From contig JANBRJ010000010.1 in the NCBI GenBank assembly GCA_027577595.1, positions 124,001-188,000 on the forward strand: DNA of 64,000 nucleotides, given 5' to 3'. The stretch comes from Coemansia sp. RSA 487 (Eukaryota > Kickxellomycota > Kickxellomycetes > Kickxellales > Kickxellaceae). Below are positions 27,421 to 38,305 of the stretch, in pieces (position 1 is the stretch's first letter; each line of letters begins with the position of its first letter). Below the pieces are notes generated by a model, which searched no databases, had not been told where the DNA came from, and was given only the letters and a program-made list of their open reading frames with translations. A program made the position numbers and the translations under genes.

Positions 27421-28089
27421 ATGGCTCCTCTACGACTTGGATCTCCTGCACCTGACTTTGATGCCGAAACCACAGCCGGGTCAATAAGCTTCCACAAGTT
27501 CATTGGCGATTCGTGGGCTGTTCTTTTCTCGCACCCAGCCGACTTTACGCCCGTTTGCACCACAGAGCTCGGAGAGGTCCAGAAGCTTGTTCCCGAGTTC
27601 AACAAGCGCAATGTCAAGGTCATCGGCCTGAGCACCAACGACCTTACCGACCACGCCAAGTGGGTTGAGGATATCAACGAGGTCAACAATGTTAATGTCG
27701 ACTTCCCAATCATTGCCGACAAGGATCGCAAAGTCGCCACGCTGTATGACATGTTGGACAGTGCTGAGCACGATGCGTCAAACGTGGTCAATGGCATCCC
27801 GCTCACTGTGCGGTCGGTGTTTGTGATCGATCCATCTAAGAATATCCGCCTTATCCTTACATATCCTGCCAGCTGCGGCCGCAACTTTGATGAGCTTCTG
27901 CGTGCCATCGACTCGCTCCAGCTCTCGGACAAGCAGCCGATTGCCACGCCTGCCAACTGGAAGCCTGGAGAGGATGTCATCGTCCATATCAGTGTCGCCA
28001 CCGAAAGGGCCAAGGAGATCTTCCCAGAGGTCAAGGAGACATTGCCTTACTTGCGCTTTGCCACCTTGCCCGAAGAGGATAGCAAGTAA
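27421..28089 (+). CDS. 1-Cys peroxiredoxin (Prdx6 type)
   Basis: A 222-residue thiol peroxidase that reduces hydrogen peroxide and organic or phospholipid peroxides. The active-site motif FSHPADFTPVCTTELG puts the peroxidatic Cys at residue 46. No resolving Cys typical of the 2-Cys class is evident. RSVFVIDPSKNIRLIL and the C-terminal WKPGEDVIV motif mark the Prdx6/Prx1 subgroup. Yeast Prx1 is mitochondrial; no clear targeting peptide is visible here, so a cytosolic site is more likely. Confidence 0.95.
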   Translation: MAPLRLGSPAPDFDAETTAGSISFHKFIGDSWAVLFSHPADFTPVCTTELGEVQKLVPEFNKRNVKVIGLSTNDLTDHAKWVEDINEVNNVNVDFPIIADKDRKVATLYDMLDSAEHDASNVVNGIPLTVRSVFVIDPSKNIRLILTYPASCGRNFDELLRAIDSLQLSDKQPIATPANWKPGEDVIVHISVATERAKEIFPEVKETLPYLRFATLPEEDSK

Positions 28090-28191
28090 TTTGCCATTGT
28101 TACGTTTATAGCTTATTTTTTCTGCTGTACCTTTTTAAACGCATTTATAAAACAACGAACAAGTTCTTTTTTTTCTTGTGTCGAAAGCAAA

Positions 28192-30645
28192 TCAATACGT
28201 TTCTGCCATTATCAATACAACAAGTGTTGTCCATCCAGTGAATGGATGCGTGCCCTGGCCATGACCGTCTTCGGGGTTGTACTGCTCCCAGAAGAAGCGC
28301 GACTCCTTGTACTGCTTGGAAATATTGTCAATAAGATTCTGGCGCAGATTGGTGTATATGCGCCGCGCCTGTTCCTGATAAGGTCCTTCCACGGGTATGT
28401 AGTTGCGGTGGAGCGAGGACAGCAGCAGGTAGTTGACATTGATCCATATCGGGCCGCGCCAGTAGTCCTCGCCTTTCCCGTAGAATTGGTCGCTCTTTGA
28501 CAATGAGCGAATTCCATAGTCCGTCCACAGCTCGTTTGGATCTTCAATTATATTCAGTACGTGTCCAAGCTTTGCAGAGTCTGGCGGCACAAGTCCAAGA
28601 AGCACTGGAAACAGGCTAATGTACCCTTTGTGGCACACAAACACGCGCTCAGTCGCAGTGCTCTCGTCATCCTCTAGTTCGTCAAAGTCATCGCGCACAC
28701 GCACAGTCACGTCGCAGTACATGTTCTCGTCTTCGTTCCAATGAAGCTCATCAAGCCAGTGCAGATACATTTCACGCTTGCTGTCAAGCGAGGTTGCTGT
28801 TTTTTCGTCAGTAGCATTGGCGCTGCTACTATCAGCATAGGCAGCAAGGTTAGAATTGACCATTTCCATGTATGTGACCCATGAGTACAGATCAACATGA
28901 AGCTCACCAGCATTTGGCGGGCGGGCGCGTGGATAGTCGTCGATGCCTGATGTAAGAGTATGGTCCATTGTGCGACCACGCCACCTGAAGCCATGTGCTG
29001 CGTTCATACGCTGCTCGCCGTCAGCTTGCCCAGCAGCGACAGACACCTCACCTGCCTGTGTTCTGTGGAAGAACTCAAGCATTTTGGATACGTACACTGC
29101 CATCTCGCCAAGATTTTCACGTATCGCCTTACTCCTATGGCTGGTGTCAATGGGTTGGACCATATCGTTTGCATCGGTGGCCGCGTTGAGTGACTGAGAA
29201 ATTTCAGCAGACTTGGCCCAAGAGGCAAGCATCTCGAGGGGAAACAAAAGCGTGGGAGGGTTAGCAAAGTTCGGATACTGTACCTGGAACTCCTTTGGAA
29301 CCTTGCTGCGTGCCTCATCGCCTAGGATCTGCTCACGTGCAATCCATCCGTTGCTGTCCATCGTGTGGAACCAGCTACGTAGTATCTCTATGCTCAGATC
29401 GCTATCCCAGTGCCCGAGAAGAAGTTGCTGGAATCCTTCGTCCCAGAGGAAGCCTCGCGGGAAGAATGGCCGCGACGGTGCGGCAGCAAAGAGCGAATAC
29501 GGCTCACTAAGCTCTGGCTTGGCAATCCTGTTGTCACTTTCGCCATATTCGGGCTTTGGGTCTTTTGAAACGAGCCCGCTTCCGTAAAAGTAGCCGATGC
29601 CGCCTATCAGGCTGCTCAGTGCATTGCGCGCCATTTCAACCTCGGCATTGCTGAATCCCTTCTCGCGCAACTTGAACACAGACTCGAAGCGAGCGTCAAA
29701 TTCCTTGCGTTTGTTGCTTGCAATTGCTTCAATTGATACGGCATCGATCTTTGCGGCTTCGTCTGCGCACTCGTATATGACGTCAAAAGAGAATTCGCCT
29801 TGCACAACCATTTGCGCAAATAATAGGTTCTTGCCTTTCTTCTTTGGTATATCGGTGTCCATCCCAAACAGCACATATCCTGGGAATGGCCCCTCGCTTT
29901 TTGTATATTCGATGATTTTGAGTATGCGCGATTTGGCAAATGTTAGCACCTTTTGGCTAATGAAGTCCTTGGCTCGCCAAACGTCGGTCTTTGGAACTTT
30001 CAAAGCAACTCCGCTGATCTTGCTTGTAGACGAAATACCTTTTACTTTGTGTAGAGCGTTTGGTAGCTGCGGTGTTACGTTGCTTTGTGCAGGCACGATC
30101 CGGATGTTGAACCGGCCAAGCTCTGGCGTTTTGCCTCTGATAGTCAGCATATCGTCAAGCGCGGACATCGCCATTGTGCCATTGCCTTCAAGACCAAAGT
30201 AGTACATTAGCGATACGCCGTCAGTGTCATCGTTGAGCGTCCTGCCACTGAAACGGGCTGCCCAGCTGCCCCCGTTCTTGCCAGGGACTTTGATAAACTC
30301 GGACTTTATCTCAACGCCATGGTCCGTGTCAAGCATCGTCTGCTCGCCAAAGTCGCGTCCGTTGTGCCGCGCGTATCCATATTCGCCCAGGTTGTCGCCA
30401 AGCTCGCACGAGTGACGAATGGTCTCATAGCCGCGCTGGTTATCGAGCCCAAACCACATCAGCCCGCTGAGCAGCGAGTTTGGCAAACGAGGCCTCGTGC
30501 CAAAGTACAGGTTTGGTCGATACGTACCCCAGAGAAGATCGCTTTCTAGCTCGCTTTGGGTGTTGTTTGCCTCCTCCGAGCGCATAGCGCTCGCGAGGGC
30601 GTAGAATTGCAAAGGCAATACTAATGCCGATTTGAGCAACCGCAT
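28192..30645 (-). CDS. GLS1: Mannosyl-oligosaccharide glucosidase I (GH63)
   Basis: An 817-residue ER enzyme that removes the outermost glucose from newly attached N-glycans (yeast CWH41). The N-terminus MRLLKSALVLPLQFYALASA is a signal or anchor segment. Family landmarks: WGTYRPNLYFGTRPR, LMWFG, RPFFPRGFLWDEGF, DDYPRARPP with catalytic-region acids, and WRGPIWINVNYLLLSSL. It ends HPFTGWTTLVVLIMAE. The open frame extends 34 codons upstream, but 30645 gives a proper signal peptide. Convergent with the peroxiredoxin gene, about 100 bases apart. Confidence 0.95.
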   Translation of the reverse strand: MRLLKSALVLPLQFYALASAMRSEEANNTQSELESDLLWGTYRPNLYFGTRPRLPNSLLSGLMWFGLDNQRGYETIRHSCELGDNLGEYGYARHNGRDFGEQTMLDTDHGVEIKSEFIKVPGKNGGSWAARFSGRTLNDDTDGVSLMYYFGLEGNGTMAMSALDDMLTIRGKTPELGRFNIRIVPAQSNVTPQLPNALHKVKGISSTSKISGVALKVPKTDVWRAKDFISQKVLTFAKSRILKIIEYTKSEGPFPGYVLFGMDTDIPKKKGKNLLFAQMVVQGEFSFDVIYECADEAAKIDAVSIEAIASNKRKEFDARFESVFKLREKGFSNAEVEMARNALSSLIGGIGYFYGSGLVSKDPKPEYGESDNRIAKPELSEPYSLFAAAPSRPFFPRGFLWDEGFQQLLLGHWDSDLSIEILRSWFHTMDSNGWIAREQILGDEARSKVPKEFQVQYPNFANPPTLLFPLEMLASWAKSAEISQSLNAATDANDMVQPIDTSHRSKAIRENLGEMAVYVSKMLEFFHRTQAGEVSVAAGQADGEQRMNAAHGFRWRGRTMDHTLTSGIDDYPRARPPNAGELHVDLYSWVTYMEMVNSNLAAYADSSSANATDEKTATSLDSKREMYLHWLDELHWNEDENMYCDVTVRVRDDFDELEDDESTATERVFVCHKGYISLFPVLLGLVPPDSAKLGHVLNIIEDPNELWTDYGIRSLSKSDQFYGKGEDYWRGPIWINVNYLLLSSLHRNYIPVEGPYQEQARRIYTNLRQNLIDNISKQYKESRFFWEQYNPEDGHGQGTHPFTGWTTLVVLIMAETY

Positions 30646-30990
30646 TTCTCTAGAGTGTATTATGCAAAGAGTACAACGTTTGTGCAAAATGAACAAAAAA
30701 AAGCGAAGAAAGGTTCGTTCCTGCAAGCATGTATATAATCTCCGCACTGGTTTAATTTCAGTCCACGTTGTGATCAGATTGGTCTAAGATAGCCAGCCTT
30801 GAGACTGGGCGCTTCAGTTTCTGTTTGAACCAAAAAATAACAAAGTGCACACCCCGTTTGTACTCAACATAAATGCAGCAGGGATCCATCATCTTCCACG
30901 TTCTTTTCTTGTTCCTTTGTTCCTCTCCATCTTCATACTAGTGTATATATATTGTTTGGCCCAATTATATTTTTTATCACTGTAGATATA
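30646..30990. other. Divergent promoter region
   Basis: 345 bases between GLS1 and the inositol monophosphatase gene. It holds AT-rich runs and a TATATATAT stretch near 30942. No gene seen. Confidence 0.55.
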
Positions 30991-31977
30991 ATGAGCACCG
31001 AGCAGCTAAAGGATTATCTTAACACGGCTATCAGTCTGGCCAAGGAGGTCGGCCCTGCCTTCAAGGACGGATTTTGGCGTACCGGCCTGTTTTCGGCGGA
31101 CAGCGACTTTGCAGCAGGCGATAAGACGGGCAACGGTGCTGACTGTGTCACCGAGGTTGATCGCTTCATCGAAAAGACAATCTTCTCCCGACTTCGCGAG
31201 ATCTACCCCACACACAAGTTCGTTGGCGAGGAGACAACGTCCGAGGGCGGAAACGACTACAAGGTCACTGACGACCCGACCTGGGTTGTGGATCCAGTGG
31301 ACGGGACAAACAACTTTGTCCACCACTTTCCATACACGGGGATCAGCATCGGTCTGGCCATCAACAAGGAGCCGGTTGTTGGCGTTGTTTATTTGCCGAT
31401 TCTGAACGAGCTTTACATGGCTGCACGTGGCCAGGGTGCATTTTTGAATGGCGAGCAGCTCCCTCTTATCCGCCCGCCAGTGCTTACCACCCCAACATCA
31501 CTTGCCGAATGCTCACTCGTCTGTGAGCACGGTTCTGACAGGTCGGAGAAGGTGATGGGTTCACGTCTTGCTTCTTTCGCCCGTCTGCTTCTTGACAAGA
31601 AGCATGGTGGTGGCTGCATACAGAACTTGCGTGTCACAGGCGCAGCTTGTCCAGATATAACGCTGGTGGCCAAGGGCGTTGCGGAGATGTACTGGGAAGT
31701 CGGACCGCACGCATGGGACTTTGCTGCAGCCGTTACGATCCTTATCGAGTCTGGAGGTGCTGTGTTTGACGGCGCAGGCTGGTGGGGATCGGATATTCCC
31801 GAGAGCGAGCGTATTCTCAAGCCCCTAAACATATGGAATAGAAAGCTACTTGCCATCCGTTATATCCCCGATCTTCCTGGACAGCCAGGAAGCGGGCGCG
31901 AGATGCAGAAGAAGCTTGCCAGAGAGCTTTTGGAAATTGTCGAAGACATTCCATACCCTCCTGACGGCACTCATTAA
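30991..31977 (+). CDS. Inositol monophosphatase
   Basis: A 328-residue Mg-dependent phosphatase that makes free myo-inositol from inositol-1-phosphate. Metal-binding motifs are intact: GEETTSEGG, WVVDPVDGTNNFVHHFP near residues 95-111, and WEVGPHAWDFAAAVTILIESGG. Somewhat longer than the 260-290 residues of most family members, mainly through a C-terminal extension. The ATG at 30991 is favoured over an in-frame upstream start because it meets the family N-terminus. Confidence 0.94.
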   Translation: MSTEQLKDYLNTAISLAKEVGPAFKDGFWRTGLFSADSDFAAGDKTGNGADCVTEVDRFIEKTIFSRLREIYPTHKFVGEETTSEGGNDYKVTDDPTWVVDPVDGTNNFVHHFPYTGISIGLAINKEPVVGVVYLPILNELYMAARGQGAFLNGEQLPLIRPPVLTTPTSLAECSLVCEHGSDRSEKVMGSRLASFARLLLDKKHGGGCIQNLRVTGAACPDITLVAKGVAEMYWEVGPHAWDFAAAVTILIESGGAVFDGAGWWGSDIPESERILKPLNIWNRKLLAIRYIPDLPGQPGSGREMQKKLARELLEIVEDIPYPPDGTH

Positions 31978-32622
31978 TTTTGGACGGTTTCCCTCATTTT
32001 CACATTTTGATTTCTACAATACAGGCGAACCAGTTGACCTTCTTTAAGCACGCCCAAGCCAAAGAAAAAAGGGGATTTAGCCGTTAGCAGAGCTCAATTC
32101 GTTACAGCTGGGGAGGGATTTTTGGTGCTGTGACGTATTGCACAATTGGGTATATATTTCTTCTCCTTGGCTGTAATCCTAAAGGAGAAATTGGTAGTAG
32201 TAGCAGCTCATGATTTAACGTTCATCAGAAAGAAAATATAATATTGCTACGTGCGCCGTAGAGTTAGTTGATGGTCTACTGTGATTTTATTATTGCCGTA
32301 GATAATGTGGCCGTACAAATTGAAGGGAGTTTTCATATCAATTTGCGTTTGCTCTTTCCAGTTTTTTTTTCATTTTTATCTTCTAATAACCGGGTTTCTC
32401 CATACAAACAGTGTCTGTAATTAAAGGACGACTTGACACTAATACAGCAAAACGCTGACATATTTTTGAACGTTTAGCTCTACGTACATATTCAAGACAT
32501 TTTTAATTCTTACCATTTGCGAGCCTTTATATACAGGAGAGGTGTTTGCTTGTGAAAGTCTAACGTTACATCCCATTGATAAGTACATATAAACACCACC
32601 AGCGGTTTCATCTTGTTTTAGA
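31978..32622. other. Intergenic region
   Basis: 645 AT-rich bases with no gene. A TATATA-type element near 32528 is the likely promoter of the methyltransferase gene. Confidence 0.55.
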
Positions 32623-33562
32623 ATGGTAGCTTCAAGTAAGTATTAGCACAAATATATATTGACACTTGAATCACAGTATTCGTGAACTTTATAAGCGACT
32701 AAGATTAACACCAGTATATTGTGACCATGTAGCCGAGAAACAAAAGGAAAGCAGGAAAACCAAGGTGGCCGACTGGTTCTTCAATAAACTGTGGATATGG
32801 GAAAGCCGCCGCAACGACGCCAAGGTCGACATGTACCGCAAGATGCTATGGCCAGAAATCTCTGGCAAAGTTCTTGATCTTGGCCCTGGCTTTGCCAAAT
32901 CGCTGGAGTTCCTGTGCCATGCAACGGCAAGCGATAGCTCATATGCTGTGGATCCTGCGGTCATCCACTCGTACACTGCACTAGAGCCAAACCCATTTCT
33001 GTACGATAAACTGCACAAGAATGCCGAACAAAACGGGTTTTGTGTTTCCTACGACAGGCAGACATTCCCGGAAGGGCTTGGACTGGAGTCCACAAAGGAT
33101 GGTATGATCCCGTTCAACATTGTACGCGGAACGCTCGACGATGCCAGCAAAATCCCGCAAGCCGTACTTGACGGAGCTCCCTACGACACGGTTCTCACCT
33201 CGTTCTCAATGTGCACGGTGAAAGATCCTGAATCCACGGTCAGGAACATTGTCAGTCTGCTGAAACCTGGCGGCAAATACGTGTTCATCGAGCACGTGCT
33301 TCAGCCAGACATTGGCGACCCGCATGTGGTCGAGGAAAACAATGTCAATGCCAGATTCTGGGCAAGAGTGCAGAGATTCATCAACCCTCTTTGGAAGAAG
33401 ATCGGGCATGGGTGCAACATCAACCGTCGAACCGGCAACATCATAGCCAGTGCCTCTGGATGGGAGTCTGTGGACTACAGGAGCATCCGCCCTGTCATTG
33501 ATCTGCAGTCCCGAATAATGCCTTTGTCGTTTGGGATAGCCACGAAGGCAAAGGGTCAATAA
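32623..33562 (+). CDS. METTL7-like SAM-dependent methyltransferase (two exons)
   Basis: A class I methyltransferase resembling the METTL7 family. The SAM loop is VLDLGPGFAKSL; later SFSMCTVKDPESTVRNIVSL, LLKPGGKYVFIEHV and a C-terminal IATKAKG segment follow. Substrate unknown; animal METTL7 proteins act on thiols at the ER or lipid droplets. The main frame has no ATG at its 5' end: it opens after a stop at 32660. The best model starts at 32623, with a 17-base first exon and a very short intron 32640-32676 ending CACAG. A nearby GTAAGT donor at 32636 would break the frame. About 300 residues in total. The methyltransferase call is firm, the first exon uncertain. Confidence 0.8.
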
Positions 33563-33651
33563 TGCTTTCCATTGCCTGAACAGTGTTTTCCTTCTTCATA
33601 TTATTAAAGTTTAACATTTGCAGCTGTGCAATGATGAGATGAGGAGTAATG

Positions 33652-33671
33652 TAACAGAACAGAACAGAACA
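33652..33671. repeat. (AACAG)n-type microsatellite
   Basis: Four copies of AACAG in the 122 bases between the stops of the methyltransferase and VPS11 genes. Confidence 0.7.
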
Positions 33672-33683
33672 GGATAAAATAGT

Positions 33684-36551
33684 TCATTGGTCAACGAGCT
33701 TTGTGAATGCAAACGGGTTCTTTGAGAACCACTCAGCAACAACATCAAAGCCATCGTTGGCGTTATGCAGCCTGTCAAAGAACACACTGTGCTTCCTGGC
33801 ATTGATCTCCTGGTGCCTTCGCTGGTCTTCAAGCATCTGGTTCTCCATCTGGCATCTTGGACAGCTATCGCTCACATCGCCTAGGCAGCGCTGGTGGTAC
33901 GAATGCTTGCATAGAAAATGTATGCTAGGCAAGTCCAGCGGCGTCATACAGGATGTGCACTTTGTGCTCTGGAAGACGATCGGCTTTGTGCGCAGCGCTT
34001 CCATTTTGCTGTGGTGCAGCTTGTATTCGTCAGCGTACGCAGAAACCGACTTTTCGTTGTCGCTGATTCGCGCCGTGGTAGCTTCGAGTTGGCGCATAAT
34101 ATAGCCGCGGACCATTCCCAAAGTCACGCCAGATCGTTCGGACCCGCCTAGAGCCTGCAGCACACGCAGAGGCGACATCAGGTTATGCTTCTCGATAGTC
34201 GCCAGGCACTCACTCAAAAGCTGCTCGCTGTCGGCAAGCTGCGGGTTGCGAGCAAAGTAATGCAGCGTCTTGACGTGGAGATCTGGATGCTGTTCGCCAT
34301 GCGCATTCAAAAGCCTGCGTATGCTGGACACATCGTCGCTTTCTATGTAGAGATCAAGGAGCGAGCCAACATCTCCATTTTGCTCATACAGCGCAGCGAC
34401 TCCTTCGGCAAATCCGTTCGATGCGCAAAGAATATATGCGCGGTCCCAGTCAAGGTTGGAGTTTGAGCTGCGCAGCAAACCCAGCGCGCGCTCCTTTGGC
34501 GTCTGTTTTTTTGCTTCCGATTGTGACAGCTCATGCAGCGGCGATTCTACGCCGCAAAGGTACAGCTCCAAAAGCGTGTTCCATGCAGACTTCATGTCGC
34601 TCTCCTCTTCCTCGCTAAGGAGCTTATCCTGGGCACCATCCTCAGCCTGCCTAGCGTCGTGCTGGCCAATCTGCCAACGCCTACTGATAACACGCTCCAA
34701 GAAGGCCGCTAGCCACGTAGGTTGATCAGCAAACAGGTGCTGTATGCGCCGCATCGACAGAATGTGCATGTTTCCGCCCCGCAAAGCATTGCTCGCCTCG
34801 CCCTCGCTTTCGCTTGCAAGATTCTTTGCACGAGCGTCCATTCCCTTGATGCACACATCCACAAGCAGCTCCGTGGTTTCGCGAGGCAGGCTCGCCAGAC
34901 ATCTGCGTCCAAATTCGGCCAGATATGTCGATATGTCTGTGTCTGCCATCTTGCGCATGTACTCTAGCGCTGCCTTGATGTCCTCTTGGTCCTCCACCTT
35001 GAGCTTTAGGTACATCCCGGCCTTTGAGAATTTGTCTGCCAGGTAAAGCGCTTGATCATAAAAGCCGGCCTGTCTGCAGACGCTGATTGCTGTGTCAACA
35101 TCAAACTGGTAGTCCTCTTGCGTGTGGATAAACTGGTTGAGTCGATCCTCGTCGCGTAGCTTTGTGTAGCAATTGAGAAGCAGTGTTGTATGGTCCGATG
35201 TGGCCATACCTGCCGTATGGAGCTCTTGAAGATAGCTGGCCAGGTTCCCTAACCGTTGCGCATCCAAGTACTTGCGAATGACATAGGAGGGCTCTACGTA
35301 TCCTATTGTTTGCATATATTGTGACATTGAAGTGTCGAAGTCGTCCTTACTGTATAGCCAGTCGCCGTATTTCTTGTAGATGCCAGCAACGCTGCCCAGA
35401 TCGTAGTTTCCGTTCTGTGCCATCTTGATTGCAAGTGGATACAGGTTTTGGCGATACAAGATATCCAGCTTTTCAAGCAAGTCCTTTTCAGAAAAAAAGT
35501 CAAGCGAACCATGACCGCCAAGCACAAACACGCTTCCCCATTCTGTTGCTACGCCGCGCACTCCACCAGCAACAACACCGGTATACGCAACAAGCTTGTT
35601 CTTTGTGTCTAGAATCGTGAACGTTGTTGCGTCGTTATACGAGTACACTCTGCTGTCGGCAGGCTGCAGCAAAGGCGAGTCGCTCTCGGCGGTATCCGCC
35701 AGCGCAGGAGGAGCCATCGACGAGGGCGCAGCAGTGGCCAGTAAAAGATAGTGCTTGAATCGCCGGAGCAGGACCTTGGGAGCATCAAAGGCAAAGCATG
35801 GGCCGCGACCATCGGCGTTGTAAAAGTATATAGCCTCGTCGCGCGCAACAATAAGCTCGTTGATCTCGTTGATAAGCGAGCAGCCGATTCCGCAGCCGCG
35901 CTCTTCTAGAATCAAGGCGTCGCTCTTTCCACTCGATGTGTCGAATACCAGTGTTTGTGCAGTGGTTGTTGCAAACAGCGTGATCTTTAGCCCCGACTCA
36001 TCGGTGACAAAGTGAAGGTTTGTAACAGGCTCGGGGGCCAAATGCAAAGTGCGCTGTTTTGTCGACTTGCTTTTAAGAATGTTTCCACGAATAAGCAAGA
36101 CGTGTCCACCAGCAAAACCAAGCGCAATCTGGCTGATGCTCGGTGTTGCAGCGACTGCTGTAAGCGGGTACGGGGTTGAGCTTGGTTGCTGGTACTTGAC
36201 GTTTACGGGCTGTACATCTGTCTGGCGCAGGAGTTTGTCTACAGACCACAGCTTTATAACTGGTCTGCTGCTGGCGGCCGTCACGTTCTCTTCAACTGTA
36301 AGCAAGGTTCGTGTCTGGTGAATATGGAGCATTTGTGTTATTCTGGTGCCAGACACATCGCCTATGGCCACAAAGGATCGCACGATAAACGACCTGTCGA
36401 CAATGTGGATGGAGCCAGTTGCATCGGCTATGAAAATCAGGCCGCCGCCATTTGATGCCATTAGCAGCTCCGACTGCTTGAAGGCCTCGGGCAGGTCCTC
36501 AAGGGCCTCGCGCTTGAAGAAATGGAACTGCCGCAGCTGGAAATTGGACAT
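33684..36551 (-). CDS. VPS11: Vacuolar sorting protein Vps11 (HOPS/CORVET core)
   Basis: A 955-residue core subunit of the HOPS and CORVET tethers that drive fusion at endosomes and the vacuole. It starts with the family motif WRRFxFF-like LRQFHFFKRE, then a beta-propeller of about 340 residues. A helical clathrin-like repeat region carries YRQNLYPLAIKMAQ and KYGDWLYSKDDFDTSM. The C-terminal RING-H2 (CTSC, CKHSYHQRC, CPRC) spans residues 865-900. Single exon. Divergent from the ETF-alpha gene. Confidence 0.96.
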   Translation of the reverse strand: MSNFQLRQFHFFKREALEDLPEAFKQSELLMASNGGGLIFIADATGSIHIVDRSFIVRSFVAIGDVSGTRITQMLHIHQTRTLLTVEENVTAASSRPVIKLWSVDKLLRQTDVQPVNVKYQQPSSTPYPLTAVAATPSISQIALGFAGGHVLLIRGNILKSKSTKQRTLHLAPEPVTNLHFVTDESGLKITLFATTTAQTLVFDTSSGKSDALILEERGCGIGCSLINEINELIVARDEAIYFYNADGRGPCFAFDAPKVLLRRFKHYLLLATAAPSSMAPPALADTAESDSPLLQPADSRVYSYNDATTFTILDTKNKLVAYTGVVAGGVRGVATEWGSVFVLGGHGSLDFFSEKDLLEKLDILYRQNLYPLAIKMAQNGNYDLGSVAGIYKKYGDWLYSKDDFDTSMSQYMQTIGYVEPSYVIRKYLDAQRLGNLASYLQELHTAGMATSDHTTLLLNCYTKLRDEDRLNQFIHTQEDYQFDVDTAISVCRQAGFYDQALYLADKFSKAGMYLKLKVEDQEDIKAALEYMRKMADTDISTYLAEFGRRCLASLPRETTELLVDVCIKGMDARAKNLASESEGEASNALRGGNMHILSMRRIQHLFADQPTWLAAFLERVISRRWQIGQHDARQAEDGAQDKLLSEEEESDMKSAWNTLLELYLCGVESPLHELSQSEAKKQTPKERALGLLRSSNSNLDWDRAYILCASNGFAEGVAALYEQNGDVGSLLDLYIESDDVSSIRRLLNAHGEQHPDLHVKTLHYFARNPQLADSEQLLSECLATIEKHNLMSPLRVLQALGGSERSGVTLGMVRGYIMRQLEATTARISDNEKSVSAYADEYKLHHSKMEALRTKPIVFQSTKCTSCMTPLDLPSIHFLCKHSYHQRCLGDVSDSCPRCQMENQMLEDQRRHQEINARKHSVFFDRLHNANDGFDVVAEWFSKNPFAFTKLVDQ

Positions 36552-36887
36552 TGTGTTTAGCGTTATAAAAGTGTTGGGTGGAAATTCAATGTTTTATGTT
36601 ACAGTGCAGAAAGCTGAGAACTAAAAAAGGGCTTATGTGTTTTTTGGCTGGTGGATTTGCCTGATTATCCTCCACTTTAGTCTAGCTGTGACGAGGACTT
36701 TCATGTGGAAGATACATGAAAAGCAACAGTTATCTCGACAAGGAGCAAAATCCAATTCGTGTTTCGTCCTTCTGTTCTATCCTTCCCCTCCATTCTATAT
36801 CACTCTTTCTCTTTGACTCTTCCGATTTCGGTTTCTGGGCCTTATTTGTATTGCTCTTTTTCACCTACTGAATTCATTTGGATAACA
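36552..36887. other. Divergent promoter region
   Basis: 336 bases between VPS11 and the ETF-alpha gene. A pyrimidine-rich leader precedes 36888. No gene seen. Confidence 0.6.
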
Positions 36888-37919
36888 ATGCTTGGCTCTG
36901 TCCGCTGCGCCCTCGCCCGCAACACCATTCTGAAGCCGCAACACGCCTTTGGCCGCCTCTACGTGCACCAAAGATGCGGACTGGCGTCGCTTGTGTATGT
37001 CGAGGCCAAAGGAAGCTCGTTTGACGAAGGCGCGCTGAACGCCATTAGCGCAGCACGCAAGCTCTCCGGCCCTGTCTCTGCTGTTGTCGCAGGCGCCGAG
37101 GCCGATGTCGCAGCAAAGGCAGTGTCGAAGATCGAGGGCCTCAGCAAGGTCATTGTGGCCAAGGACGGCATCTACGACCATGCTCTGCCTGAAACAAATG
37201 CCAGCCTGCTCAAGACGCTGCAAGAGAAAGATAACATTACGCACATCTTTGCCCCTCACTCTGCCGCTGGAAAGAACATTATGCCTCGCCTTTCCGCCTT
37301 GCTTGACTCGCAGCAGATCTCTGACATTATTGCCATCGAGGACGAGGACACGTTTGTCCGTCCTGTGTACGCAGGCAATGCAATCGCCACAGTTAAGACT
37401 AGCGACGCGATCAAGGTCATCACTGTCCGCACCACCGCTTTCCCTGCCGCCAGCGCCTCCGACTCTGCTACTGCGCCAGAAGAGGCAGCACCAGCTACCG
37501 ATGCCTCGCCGCTGAGCAAGTGGATCAAAGAGGACGTTGTCAAGAACGATCGCCCGGACCTGTCGTCGGCCAAGCGTGTGGTGTCTGGCGGACGTGCGGT
37601 CAAGAGCGCTGAGGGATTCAATATCATTTACGAGCTTGCTGACAAGCTTGGCGCTGCTGTCGGCGCGTCGCGTGCCGCTGTAGATGCTGGCTACTGCGAC
37701 AACAGTCTGCAGGTCGGTCAGACAGGACGTATCGTTGCTCCAGAGCTCTACATCGCCATTGGTATCTCGGGCGCCATCCAGCATTTGGCCGGTATGAAGG
37801 ACAGCAAGGTAATCGTGGCCATCAACAAGGACGCCGATGCACCCATTTTCCAGATTGCAGACTATGGTCTTGTCGGTGATCTGTTTACGATTCTTCCAGA
37901 ACTGAAGGAGAAGCTTTGA
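36888..37919 (+). CDS. Electron transfer flavoprotein alpha subunit
   Basis: A 343-residue mitochondrial-matrix protein that, with ETF-beta, carries electrons from acyl-CoA and amino-acid dehydrogenases to ETF-ubiquinone oxidoreductase. Residues 1-25 are basic and lack acids, a plausible matrix-targeting peptide. The N-terminal domain has [20 protein letters not shown]. The FAD domain carries [39 protein letters not shown] with AIQH, and ends [15 protein letters not shown]. Length and order are standard. Confidence 0.96.
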   Translation: MLGSVRCALARNTILKPQHAFGRLYVHQRCGLASLVYVEAKGSSFDEGALNAISAARKLSGPVSAVVAGAEADVAAKAVSKIEGLSKVIVAKDGIYDHALPETNASLLKTLQEKDNITHIFAPHSAAGKNIMPRLSALLDSQQISDIIAIEDEDTFVRPVYAGNAIATVKTSDAIKVITVRTTAFPAASASDSATAPEEAAPATDASPLSKWIKEDVVKNDRPDLSSAKRVVSGGRAVKSAEGFNIIYELADKLGAAVGASRAAVDAGYCDNSLQVGQTGRIVAPELYIAIGISGAIQHLAGMKDSKVIVAINKDADAPIFQIADYGLVGDLFTILPELKEKL

Positions 37920-38146
37920 TATAGACTGGGGTTTCCCTCAGAGGCTTGTTTTATTATGCTTTGTTTGTAATAAAGGCACGATTTACTTTTACGTTATTTC
38001 TGAAGAGAAACTGAGCGTGAGAAACTTTGACAGTGGCATGAAGCCACTGGCGGTGTCACATGATTTTTTCCAAGAGCAGCGTGGGAGAATTCAACAATGA
38101 AGTCTCTGTTTTGTCAACTCCGTCGTTGTTTCTCCGCTGTTCTGTT
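37920..38146. other. Intergenic, HGD promoter
   Basis: No gene. A dyad, CAGTGGC…GCCACTG, at 38032-38050 forms a small inverted repeat and could be an operator or a terminator hairpin. Confidence 0.5.
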
Positions 38147-38154
38147 ATAAATAA
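38147..38154 (+). promoter_or_regulatory. TATA box of homogentisate dioxygenase gene
   Basis: TATAAATA about 160 bases before the ATG at 38306, followed by a pyrimidine-rich leader. Confidence 0.55.
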
Positions 38155-38305
38155 GTTGGAAGGAAATCGTCCCTTCTCCGCGCTCCAATGCTAGGACATT
38201 CACACGTCCTTCTATTCCTTCTGCCTTTCGCTTCTGTTTTTATAACATTGAAAGAGAAAGTTTCTAACCACCGCCTTTATCTTTATTCAGCTACTTCCAG
38301 TGTAA

